Shown: piece by piece, positions 40,742-47,834 of the stretch
Numbering within the stretch: position 1 is the stretch's first letter
Layout of the letters: the number at the start of each line of letters is the position of its first letter
NCBI GenBank assembly: GCA_964458615.1
Contig: CAYWJR010000007.1
Location: 1-47,834 of the forward strand
From: SHNJ01 sp964458615
GTDB lineage: Bacteria; Pseudomonadota; Alphaproteobacteria; SHNJ01
Length of the DNA stretch: 47,834 bases
Direction: 5' to 3'
Program-made: the position numbers and the translations under genes
Notes under the pieces: model-generated
The model's database searches: none
What the model saw: only the letters and a program-made list of their open reading frames with translations
What the model was told of the DNA's origin: nothing

Positions 40742-41720
40742 GCGTTTATTATTTGTGACTTCGACCCGTATTGGCGATGCGGTTCTTTCAACCGCTTTGT
40801 TAAACTATTACATCCTGCGTAACCCGGGAATCAAGGTCACGGTCGCTTGTGGCTCTGCTGCTGCGGGGGTTTTTGCGTCTGTCCCCAATCTTGAAAAAAT
40901 TATTGTCGTTCACAAAAAACCATATGGAATGCATTGGTTCGATTTGTGGCGGCAAACCGCGCCATATAAATGGGACATTGCCATCGATTTACGCCGATCC
41001 GCGTTGCCATATTTTTTATTCGCCAAAAAACGTATCATTAACAAAAAAGCCGATGAAACTATTCACCGCGTTCAGGATTTGGCCAATTTGATCGGCAATG
41101 GCGCGGCAATTTCCCCGACGGTATGGATCGGGGCGGAACATCGGCGCGCGGCGCAATCTTTTGTGCCAAATTTAGGAAAAAAACCGGTTTTATGTTTGGC
41201 GCCGACCGCGAATTGGGGCGGCAAAATGTGGCCGCCGGATCGGTTCGTGGATCTTGTAAAAAAATTGACGTCGGATACGGGCATATTGCCTGGCGCGGAT
41301 ATTGCGGTTTTCGGCGCGGAACATGAACGCATCCAGGCACAGCCGGTGTTGGATGGATTGTCGGGGCATAATGTAATCGATTTAATCGGCAAACCTGATT
41401 TGCTGACCTGCGGTTCTATATTCGAACAATCGTCTTTGTATATCGGCAACGATTCCGGATTGATGCATCTGGCCGCCGCATCCGGCGCCAATGTGATGGG
41501 TTTATTTGGGCCCAGCCCGGCGCGGAATTATGCGCCGTGGCCGACGCCGCCTGGCCAGGTCGATTTTGTGCAGACCAAGAAAACTTATGAACAAATTGTC
41601 GGCGATCCAACATTCGATCACAGAAAACAAGATTCGTTGATGACAACATTGACCGTGGAAATGGCCGAATCCTGCGCCAATAATTTGTGGCGCAAAATCC
41701 AGCACAAAAAAGCCGCATGA
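40740..41720 (+). CDS. Glycosyltransferase family 9 (heptosyltransferase-like)
   Basis: 326 residues from the ATG at 40740. RLLFVTSTRIGDAVLST is the family 9 N-terminus. WDIAIDLRRSALPYFLF, LAPTANWGGKMWPPDRF and SLYIGNDSGLMHLAAASG, with GLFGPSPARNYAP, complete it. These enzymes add heptose or similar sugars to the lipopolysaccharide core. It is first in a run of four glycosyltransferases, and its stop overlaps the next start (ATGA). Confidence 0.9.
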   Translation: MRLLFVTSTRIGDAVLSTALLNYYILRNPGIKVTVACGSAAAGVFASVPNLEKIIVVHKKPYGMHWFDLWRQTAPYKWDIAIDLRRSALPYFLFAKKRIINKKADETIHRVQDLANLIGNGAAISPTVWIGAEHRRAAQSFVPNLGKKPVLCLAPTANWGGKMWPPDRFVDLVKKLTSDTGILPGADIAVFGAEHERIQAQPVLDGLSGHNVIDLIGKPDLLTCGSIFEQSSLYIGNDSGLMHLAAASGANVMGLFGPSPARNYAPWPTPPGQVDFVQTKKTYEQIVGDPTFDHRKQDSLMTTLTVEMAESCANNLWRKIQHKKAA

Positions 41721-42490
41721 ACACAAAAATTGGCAACCTAAGCGCGCTGGTCGTCGTGCATAACGAAGAAAATCAATTGGCCGATTGTTTGCAATGCCTG
41801 AATTTTGCCGGTGAAATTGTGGTGGTATTGGACAAATGCACCGATGGGTCGAAATCGATCGCCCAGAAATTCGGCGCAAAAATTATCGAAGGTTCCTGGC
41901 ATATCGAAGGCGACCGGCGCAATACCGGTATTACGGCTTGTTCCAACGAATGGATATTCGAAATTGACGCGGATGAACGCATCGCCCCGGATCTTGCGGC
42001 GGAAATTCAGAACACGTTGCAAAACCCCGCCGCCGATTATTATTTCATCCCGGTCGATAATTATATCGGCGGGCGATTGGTTCGTCACGGTTGGGGCGGA
42101 TCGTTCGGAAAATCCGCGTATGGAGGGTTATTCCGCAAGGGCGTTAAGATTTGGGGGCATGAAAGGGTGCACCCGTCATTGACTTGGACCGGCCGCAAAG
42201 GCCATTTGTTGCAAAACCGTTTGACGCATTTTGTCGACAAGGATTTATCCGACACAATCCGCCGTCTGGATCGTTATGCCGCATTAAGGGCGCAAGATTG
42301 GCAGGAAAAAATCGCGCGTGGCGAGAATGTTGGAAATATGGCAACGCAAATCCGCCGGTTTTTTTCAAGATTTATCAAATGCTATATCGGCCGCCAAGGA
42401 TGGCGCGAAGGCGGGCATGGTATCGTTATTGCGGCGTGCGCCGGATTGTTTCCTGTTTTATCGTATTTAAAAATGCACGAGAAAAAATAA
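41717..42490 (+). CDS. Glycosyltransferase family 2 (WaaE-like)
   Basis: 257 residues from the ATG at 41717. SALVVVHNEENQLADCL, IVVVLDKCTDGSKSIA and the metal-binding EIDADERI give a GT-A fold. The C-terminal RLDRYAALRAQDWQEKIARG and FFSRFIKCYI fit the WaaE/KdtX group, which adds a sugar to the lipopolysaccharide inner core. It overlaps the gene before (ATGA) and the gene after (TAATG), so the three are one translation unit. Confidence 0.88.
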   Translation: MNTKIGNLSALVVVHNEENQLADCLQCLNFAGEIVVVLDKCTDGSKSIAQKFGAKIIEGSWHIEGDRRNTGITACSNEWIFEIDADERIAPDLAAEIQNTLQNPAADYYFIPVDNYIGGRLVRHGWGGSFGKSAYGGLFRKGVKIWGHERVHPSLTWTGRKGHLLQNRLTHFVDKDLSDTIRRLDRYAALRAQDWQEKIARGENVGNMATQIRRFFSRFIKCYIGRQGWREGGHGIVIAACAGLFPVLSYLKMHEKK

Positions 42491-43539
42491 TGGCGCATTT
42501 TTTATTCGCCGACGAATCCATCCCATTCGATGGCCAAAGCGCCGAACGCGGGCCGTTGGGCGGCGCGGAATCCGCGTTTATATCGTTATGCGCGGCATTA
42601 GCGCGGCGCGGCCACAAAGTCAGCGTGCGAAATAAATGCGTGGCGCCGTTGGATTATCAGGGCGTTTCTTGGCGTTCGCTGGGCGCGCCATGGCCACAAG
42701 ATGCCGATGTGTATGTCGCCAATCGCGGATGGCAATTGATCGATTTGATGCCGAATATCAAACGCCGCGTATTTTGGATTCATAACCCGGCCAATTATTT
42801 GCTGAAATTCCGGTATATGCACCGGATCGCCAGGTTTTCGCCGACAATCGTTTTTTCCGGGCAACATCACGCCAATACGTACCCCAATTTCGCGCCGCCA
42901 TGGTGTAAATCCGGATCGCGCGCCGTGATACCATATGGAATAGGCGCTGATTTTTTGGGCGCGCCGCAACGGGACACGCCGCCAAATCCAAAAGTTATTT
43001 TTACATCCAACCCGCTGCGTTCCTTGGATTGGTTGCTGGAATTATGGGGTCGGGATATTTATCCGAATGTTCCCGCCGCCGAATTGCACATATTTTCCGG
43101 CGCGTCGACATACAAGGCACAAGGCACGCCGCTTGGCGATAAAATGGAATCCGTTTTGAACCAGGCCAAGGCAATGCGCAGCCAGGGCGTTATATTGCGC
43201 ACGCCGGTTGCGAAATCCGAATTGCGTCAGGAATTATTATCCTGCCGGGCGTTGTTGTATCGCGGCGATGTCGGGGAAACATTTTGTTTGGCGGTCGGCG
43301 AAGCGCAGGCGATGGGTATACCGGCCGTGGTTCAACCGATCGGTTGCGTTGCCGAACGCGTGGTCGATGGAAAAACCGGATATGTCGCGCAAACCGATGC
43401 CGATTTTGCGCATAAATCGATCGATATTTTACGCAACGATCAATTGTGGTTGGACATGCACCGCAACGCGATTCAGTTGCAACAAAATTGGAATTGGGAT
43501 CGCGCCGCCGAAGCATTTGAAAAAATGGCGTTGCGTTAA
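42490..43539 (+). CDS. Glycosyltransferase family 4-like
   Basis: 349 residues. GPLGGAESAFISLCAALARRGH near the start, then FWIHNPANYL and PYGIGADF in the middle, and a second Rossmann half with FTSNPLRSLDWLLELW and ALLYRGDVGETFCLAVGEAQAMG. That last stretch holds the E-x7-E motif of GT4 (ETFCLAVGE). It uses a nucleotide sugar, and the product is probably part of lipopolysaccharide or capsule. It starts one base into the previous stop. Confidence 0.85.
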   Translation: MAHFLFADESIPFDGQSAERGPLGGAESAFISLCAALARRGHKVSVRNKCVAPLDYQGVSWRSLGAPWPQDADVYVANRGWQLIDLMPNIKRRVFWIHNPANYLLKFRYMHRIARFSPTIVFSGQHHANTYPNFAPPWCKSGSRAVIPYGIGADFLGAPQRDTPPNPKVIFTSNPLRSLDWLLELWGRDIYPNVPAAELHIFSGASTYKAQGTPLGDKMESVLNQAKAMRSQGVILRTPVAKSELRQELLSCRALLYRGDVGETFCLAVGEAQAMGIPAVVQPIGCVAERVVDGKTGYVAQTDADFAHKSIDILRNDQLWLDMHRNAIQLQQNWNWDRAAEAFEKMALR

Positions 43540-43737
43540 TATTTGGGCATTAACTATTTCGTTTAAGGCGGCTCAATGTATAACCCCATGTTAATACAAT
43601 GTTTTTATAACCCGTATTTTTAAGTGTCCATTTTGGCCTGGATTAATGTTCCCCTTTGCGCTATGATCCGCACAAAATAAGGCTTGCACGCCGATTGGGT
43701 TTGCAAGAAAACCGCAACAGGGTGGAGTTTGAAGGAC

Positions 43738-44811
43738 ATGCGAGTACTTCAAATAATAGCAGGTGCAGAACACGGCGGTGCCGAGTTGTTTTTCGGCGAA
43801 CTGATTCTAGCGATTAAAAATTATCAAAAACCTCCGGCGAACATAATTCAAAAAGCGGTCATGCGGCCATATCAATCGCGCCTGGATCAATTGGAAAAAG
43901 GCGGGATCGATGTTACATCCTTGCCATTCGGCAGCTGGTTGGATTGGCGCACGCGATTTGTGATGCGCCAGGAAGTCGCCGATTTTAAACCGCACATTAT
44001 TCAAACGTGGATGAATCGCGCCACAAAATTCGCCCCCCCAAGCGGCAGCAAGCAGCCTTATGTGCATATCGGATGGTTGGGCGGATACCACGATATGAAA
44101 TATTATCAATCTTGCGACCATGTGGTCGTTTTAACCGACGACATGAAATCGCATGTTCTAAGATCCGGTTGGCCCCAAGACCGTGTGCATGTCATACCGC
44201 CATTCGCCATGTTGAAACCAAGCCAGCCCATCAAACGCAGCCAGTTCGACACGCCCGAAGGCGTTCCATTGATTTTATCGACCGCGCGTTTGCACACCCG
44301 CAAGGCACAGGATATTTTGCTGCGCGCCATGACCGAATTGCCGAATGCGTATTTGTGGATCGCCGGCGAAGGCGATTTGCGCAAACCGCTGACCGCGTTG
44401 GCCGAAGAATTGAAATTGACCGATCGCGTCCGGTTTTTGGGGTGGCGCACCGATCACGAGGCGTTATTGAAGCATGCGGATTTGTTCGTTTTGCCTTCGC
44501 GGTATGAACCGTTCGGTATCGTTTTGCTCGAAGCGTGGTCGCAAGGCGTGCCGGTTGTGGCGGCCAATTCGACCGGCCCAAAAAGTATTATCACCCACGG
44601 TCATGACGGGCTTTTGGTTGAAATCGACCATGTGCATGAATTGGCGGAATCCATGCGCGCTGCATTGAACGATCAAGTTTTGCGTAAAAAATTGATTCAA
44701 AACGCGTTCCGCACATATGAAAATAAATACAGCCAAAATTCGGTGGTACGCAGCTATTTCGATTTGTACCAACAAGTAGCCATGCTTGGAACCTATGCAA
44801 AGGCCGCATAA
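43738..44811 (+). CDS. Glycosyltransferase family 4
   Basis: 357 residues from the ATG at 43738. RVLQIIAGAEHGGAELFF is the N-terminus, with ILSTARLHTRKAQDILLRAM and LPSRYEPFGIVLLEAWSQGVPVVA marking the GT-B donor domain; EPFGIVLLE is the E-x7-E motif. VIPPFAMLKP sits between the halves. The preceding 198-base gap has a TTTGCAAG/CTTGCA-type inverted repeat near 43683-43706 and may hold its own promoter, so it is a separate unit from the three upstream. Likely role: lipopolysaccharide or exopolysaccharide. Confidence 0.9.
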   Translation: MRVLQIIAGAEHGGAELFFGELILAIKNYQKPPANIIQKAVMRPYQSRLDQLEKGGIDVTSLPFGSWLDWRTRFVMRQEVADFKPHIIQTWMNRATKFAPPSGSKQPYVHIGWLGGYHDMKYYQSCDHVVVLTDDMKSHVLRSGWPQDRVHVIPPFAMLKPSQPIKRSQFDTPEGVPLILSTARLHTRKAQDILLRAMTELPNAYLWIAGEGDLRKPLTALAEELKLTDRVRFLGWRTDHEALLKHADLFVLPSRYEPFGIVLLEAWSQGVPVVAANSTGPKSIITHGHDGLLVEIDHVHELAESMRAALNDQVLRKKLIQNAFRTYENKYSQNSVVRSYFDLYQQVAMLGTYAKAA

Positions 44812-44868
44812 ACGCGGTTATTTCACTTGTATCTTTTTTTTCGCGCCCAGTTGCTTTAAATATAGCGC

Positions 44869-46200
44869 ATGGAACAAAAATTCGATTTATTGATCAAGGG
44901 CGGAACCGCCATATTGCCAGACCGTACTGCGCAGGCGGATATTGGCATTGTCGGTGAAAAAATCGCGGCGATAGGTAATTTATCAGCCGACAATGCGGCG
45001 CAGACGATCGATGCAAAAAATTTGCACATCATGCCCGGCGCGATCGACACCCAAGTTCATTTTCGCGAGCCTGGCCTGACCCACAAAGAAGATTTGGCCA
45101 CCGGCACCAAATCCGCCATTTTGGGCGGCGTAACCGGAATTTTCGAAATGCCGAATACCGTGCCGTTGACGTTGACGCGGGAATTGTTGCAATCGAAATT
45201 GGATGCGGCATCGGGGCGCGCGTTTTGCGATTTCGCATTTTTCATCGGCGGTTCCAAAGAAAATATCGACCGTTTGCCGGATTTGGAAAATCATCCCGGA
45301 TGCCCAGGCGTTAAAATATTCATGGGATCGTCAACGGGATCTTTATTGGTCGAAGACGATGAAACATTGTTGGCCATATTGAAAAATGGCCGCAAACGCG
45401 TTGCAGCGCATGCCGAAGACGAACCGCGATTGCGGGAACGTAAATACATAGCGGAACAAGGCGCGCATCCGAAATTTCACCCAATTTGGCGAGACGAAGA
45501 AACCGCCTTGCGCGCGACAACGCGGTTGGTTCGCGCGGCGCGCCAGGCGGGCAATCGGCCGGTGCACGTATTGCATGTTACAACGGCGCAAGAAATGGAA
45601 TTTTTGGCGAACAACCGCGACATCGCCACCGTCGAGGTAACGCCGCAACATCTAACCCTTGCCGCGCCGGAATGTTATGAACGCTTGGGCACATATGCGC
45701 AAATGAACCCGCCAGTGCGCGATGCGCACCACCAACAGGCGTTGTGGCGCGCGTTGCAAAACGGCATTGTCGATATGATCGGCAGCGATCATGCCCCGCA
45801 CACGCATGAAGAAAAACAGCATCATTATCCGCAATCTCACAGCGGCATGCCGGGCGTGCAGACATTGTTGCCCATCATGTTGAATCACGTAAATTCCGGA
45901 AAATTGACATTGCAGAAATTGGCCGATTTAACCGCGTATAATCCGGCGCGGATTTATGGTATCAAAAATAAGGGCCGCATCGAAACCGGATTGGACGCCG
46001 ATCTTGTTTTGGTGGATTTGAACCGCACTGAAACAATTCAGAATAAAAATATGGCTTATAAATGCGGGTGGACGCCGTTTGATGGAATGGCGGTTCGCGG
46101 GTGGCCGGTTGCAACCATTTTGCGGGGGCGAAAAGTGATGCAAGATGGCGCGGTTGTTATGGAACCGATGGGGCGACAAATCGATTTTGTTAATAACTAA
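44869..46200 (+). CDS. pyrC: Dihydroorotase (class I) with an altered metal motif
   Basis: 443 residues, amidohydrolase fold. GAIDTQVHFREPGLTHKEDL (58-77), GVKIFMGSSTG (the metal-bridging Lys), VAAHAEDEP, VLHVTT and GSDHAPHTHEEK are the class I dihydroorotase/allantoinase metal ligands and active site. The usual first ligand of the H-x-H motif is Gln62 here (DTQVH), leaving His64. Similar sequences in other alphaproteobacteria are usually annotated as dihydroorotase. It would cyclise carbamoyl-aspartate in pyrimidine synthesis, but the missing His leaves either altered activity or a non-catalytic role open. No ribosome site is obvious. Confidence 0.82.
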   Translation: MEQKFDLLIKGGTAILPDRTAQADIGIVGEKIAAIGNLSADNAAQTIDAKNLHIMPGAIDTQVHFREPGLTHKEDLATGTKSAILGGVTGIFEMPNTVPLTLTRELLQSKLDAASGRAFCDFAFFIGGSKENIDRLPDLENHPGCPGVKIFMGSSTGSLLVEDDETLLAILKNGRKRVAAHAEDEPRLRERKYIAEQGAHPKFHPIWRDEETALRATTRLVRAARQAGNRPVHVLHVTTAQEMEFLANNRDIATVEVTPQHLTLAAPECYERLGTYAQMNPPVRDAHHQQALWRALQNGIVDMIGSDHAPHTHEEKQHHYPQSHSGMPGVQTLLPIMLNHVNSGKLTLQKLADLTAYNPARIYGIKNKGRIETGLDADLVLVDLNRTETIQNKNMAYKCGWTPFDGMAVRGWPVATILRGRKVMQDGAVVMEPMGRQIDFVNN

Positions 46201-46219
46201 ATAATTGATATATAATAAT
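46198..46219 (+). repeat. AT-rich motif shared with the cpdR and small-peptide promoters
   Basis: This 22-base block matches 12041-12062 at 21 of 22 positions. Its first part, AACTAAATAATTGA (46195-46208), is also present on the minus strand at 27360-27373, directly beside the -24 element. All three sit upstream of genes. Confidence 0.5.
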
Positions 46220-46231
46220 TAAAATTTACAA

Positions 46232-46277
46232 TTGACCTGCAATATTGTTTCTGTTATAGAAATGTCAAGAATTTCTA
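46232..46277 (+). promoter_or_regulatory. Promoter with an overlapping operator-like inverted repeat
   Basis: TTGACC (46232-46237) and TATAGA (46255-46260) are 17 bases apart. A perfect inverted repeat, TAGAAAT-N7-ATTTCTA (46257-46277), covers the end of the -10 box and the start point. A repressor bound there would block the promoter of the small membrane protein gene; the same repeat could instead form an RNA hairpin at the 5' end. Confidence 0.5.
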
Positions 46278-46301
46278 GACACACAGAAAAGGCATGCAAT
46301 C

Positions 46302-46634
46302 ATGGAAACCAACACCCAAACCAATTCTTTGCCAACCCAATCTTTGCCGCAAAGCAAATTTTATCAGCAATGGCGCAATGGGCGCGCGGTGATTTTTGTG
46401 TGCATTATGGCCAGCGTATTCATGCTGGGCGGAATTATGACCAATTTGATTTTGTTGGCTCAGCCGATTGCGGCATACGCCGTTGCGCTGGCGACATTTT
46501 TCGCAACCGCCGGTCTGTACATGGTTGATTCCAAAGCTACCGGTTTTTCCACAACTGCGAAAAAATCCGATGTAGAATTTATGGAAATTCCATCCGGCGC
46601 CAACGATTCGGGAAAAAGCCGCAAGGCCGCCTAA
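46302..46634 (+). CDS. Unrecognised two-span membrane protein
   Basis: 110 residues. After a 27-residue polar, Gln-rich N-terminus come two helices (AVIFVCIMASVFMLGGIMTNLILL and AAYAVALATFFATAGLYMV) joined by a short turn, then a polar tail (SDVEFMEIPSGAND) ending in KSRKAA. No family is known to me. It has its own promoter with an operator-like repeat. It converges on uvrB with 27 bases between stops and no clear terminator. Confidence 0.65.
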   Translation: METNTQTNSLPTQSLPQSKFYQQWRNGRAVIFVCIMASVFMLGGIMTNLILLAQPIAAYAVALATFFATAGLYMVDSKATGFSTTAKKSDVEFMEIPSGANDSGKSRKAA

Positions 46635-46661
46635 ATCATCGCCCAAAAATTATTCAGATAT

Positions 46662-47834
46662 TCAACGTTTCGATTTTTTTTGCGCGGGCAATGATCCTTG
46701 CTGGATTGAAATGCCGGTAGGGATTTCCAGCGCCCTTGATTCGAAACGTTTTATTTGATCGCGCAACCGCGCCGCTTCTTCGAATTCTAAATTCTCCGCC
46801 GCATTCAACATGCGTTTATGTAAATCGGCCAAATATTTTTCCCTGTCTTTCCCGACAAGATGTTTCGTGCCGTCATCCCCCAAATCCACTTCGACCCGGT
46901 CGGATTTTTCATAAACGCTCAGCAAAACATTGCTGATATTTTTGCGAACCGATTCCGGTGTGATGTTGTGTTTGGCGTTATATTCCAATTGTTTATCGCG
47001 GCGGCGGGTTGTTTCATCCAATGCCTCTCGCATCGATTTGGTGATGACGTCCGCGTATAAAATCGCCTTACCGTCCACGTTGCGTGCGGCGCGTCCGATG
47101 GTTTGTATCAATGATGTGCGCGACCGCAAATACCCTTCTTTGTCGGCATCCAATATCGCAACCAGGGCGCATTCGGGAATATCCAATCCTTCGCGCAACA
47201 AATTTATGCCGATCAATATATCGAACACGCCCAGCCGCAGATCGCGCAATATTTCTATCCGTTCCAATGTTTCTACGTCGCTGTGCAAATACCGCACGCG
47301 CAACCCGGCTTCGGTTAAATATTCCGTCAGGCTTTCGGCCATTTTCTTGGTCAACGCGGTAACCAAAACGCGTTGCGATTTATCGGCGACACGCCTGCAT
47401 TCCGCGATCAGATCGTCGATTTGGTATTGGGTCGGGCGGATTTCGCAAATTGGATCGACAAGCCCGGTCGGGCGCACCAATTGTTCGACAAATACGCCGC
47501 CAGTTTTGGCAAGCTCGTTCGGGCCGGGAGTGGCGGACACATAAATGGTTTGCGGCCGCATTTGGTCCCATTCTTCGAATTTCAAAGGCCTGTTGTCCAT
47601 CGCGGACGGTAACCGGAATCCATATTCCACCAATGTTTTCTTGCGTGCGAAATCGCCTTTGTACATTGCCGATAATTGAGGCATGGTAACGTGCGACTCA
47701 TCGACGATCACCAGAGCGTCTTTGGATAAATATTCAAACAATGTCGGCGGGTGTTCGCCCGATTTCCGTCCCGACAAATAACGCGAATAATTTTCAATGC
47801 CCGCGCACGTTCCGGTCGTTTCCATCATCTCAAG
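46662..47834 (-). CDS. uvrB: UvrABC excision nuclease subunit B (3' part)
   Basis: The C-terminal 390 residues; the 5' end lies beyond the window. VIVDESHVTMPQLSAMY is the helicase motif II region. IYVSATPGPNE, VRYLHSDVETLERIEILRDL, ILIGINLLREGLDIPE and QTIGRAARNVDGKAI are the later helicase motifs, and LRDQIKRFE closes a UVR domain that binds UvrC. UvrB verifies DNA damage handed over by UvrA in nucleotide excision repair. The frame stays open to the last base of the window, and no break is visible. Confidence 0.96.
   Translation of the reverse strand, partial: LEMMETTGTCAGIENYSRYLSGRKSGEHPPTLFEYLSKDALVIVDESHVTMPQLSAMYKGDFARKKTLVEYGFRLPSAMDNRPLKFEEWDQMRPQTIYVSATPGPNELAKTGGVFVEQLVRPTGLVDPICEIRPTQYQIDDLIAECRRVADKSQRVLVTALTKKMAESLTEYLTEAGLRVRYLHSDVETLERIEILRDLRLGVFDILIGINLLREGLDIPECALVAILDADKEGYLRSRTSLIQTIGRAARNVDGKAILYADVITKSMREALDETTRRRDKQLEYNAKHNITPESVRKNISNVLLSVYEKSDRVEVDLGDDGTKHLVGKDREKYLADLHKRMLNAAENLEFEEAARLRDQIKRFESRALEIPTGISIQQGSLPAQKKSKR

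Noticed and set aside
1..47834. CRISPR array, insertion sequence, prophage or integron
   Set aside because: No regularly spaced repeats, transposase, integrase or phage genes are visible in any frame; the only tandem repeats are two short 15-base-period pairs.

Overview
The window looks like a chromosomal segment of an alphaproteobacterium of moderate GC content. The evidence is a CpdR-type response regulator, a GapR (DUF2312) nucleoid protein beside pyruvate kinase, a DUF2007 protein, two-subunit glycyl-tRNA synthetase, pyruvate phosphate dikinase and a VirB/VirD4-type secretion locus. A lineage near Rhodospirillales or Micavibrionales is possible, but that is inference. Ten Ns inside glyQ mark a scaffold join, so this is probably a draft or metagenome assembly.

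Region by region. 1-8432: a secretion/pilus locus with three pilin-like proteins, a VirB10-like lipoprotein fused to an Ig-like (ASH/HYDIN-type) domain, a VirB11 ATPase, a compact GspE/PilB-type ATPase and a VirD4/TraG coupling protein. 8450-12662: an unrecognised protein, a CgeB-like glycosyltransferase, a secreted lytic transglycosylase, an N-formylglutamate amidohydrolase and CpdR. 12777-18477: a complete biotin cluster, bioB diverging from bioF-bioH-bioC, which converges on bioD-bioA. 18641-18733: tRNA-Val(GAC) with its own terminator. 18771-22509: four proteins I do not recognise. 22564-26684: fabI, a methyltransferase, rpmJ, pyk and gapR. 26692-31861: apt, a very small membrane protein behind a sigma-54-type promoter, an SRPBCC protein, an alpha/beta hydrolase, a polyprenyl diphosphate synthase, a DUF2007 protein, a TrmN6-like methyltransferase and a small zinc-ribbon membrane protein. 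31901-40741: glyQ-glyS, two coupled unknown proteins, ppdK, ygfZ and an unknown membrane protein. 40740-44811: four envelope glycosyltransferases in a run. 44869-end: dihydroorotase (with an altered metal motif), a small membrane protein and the 3' part of uvrB.

How they work together. BioC and BioH would disguise and release a pimeloyl chain built by fatty acid synthesis (FabI is nearby), and BioF, BioA, BioD and BioB would turn it into biotin. Pyruvate kinase and pyruvate phosphate dikinase together let the cell run the PEP-pyruvate step both ways. The first 8.4 kb mixes type IV pilus-like parts with VirB/VirD4-like parts and shares promoter motifs, which suggests one envelope-spanning machine.

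Most unusual points: the hybrid pilin/VirB locus with its lipoprotein-Ig-VirB10 fusion; a free-standing 34-residue membrane peptide with a near-consensus -24/-12 promoter and its own terminator; an AT-rich motif shared by three promoter regions; a codon-usage patch inside glyS; and a dihydroorotase lacking the first metal histidine. All calls come from reading the sequence; no database search was run.
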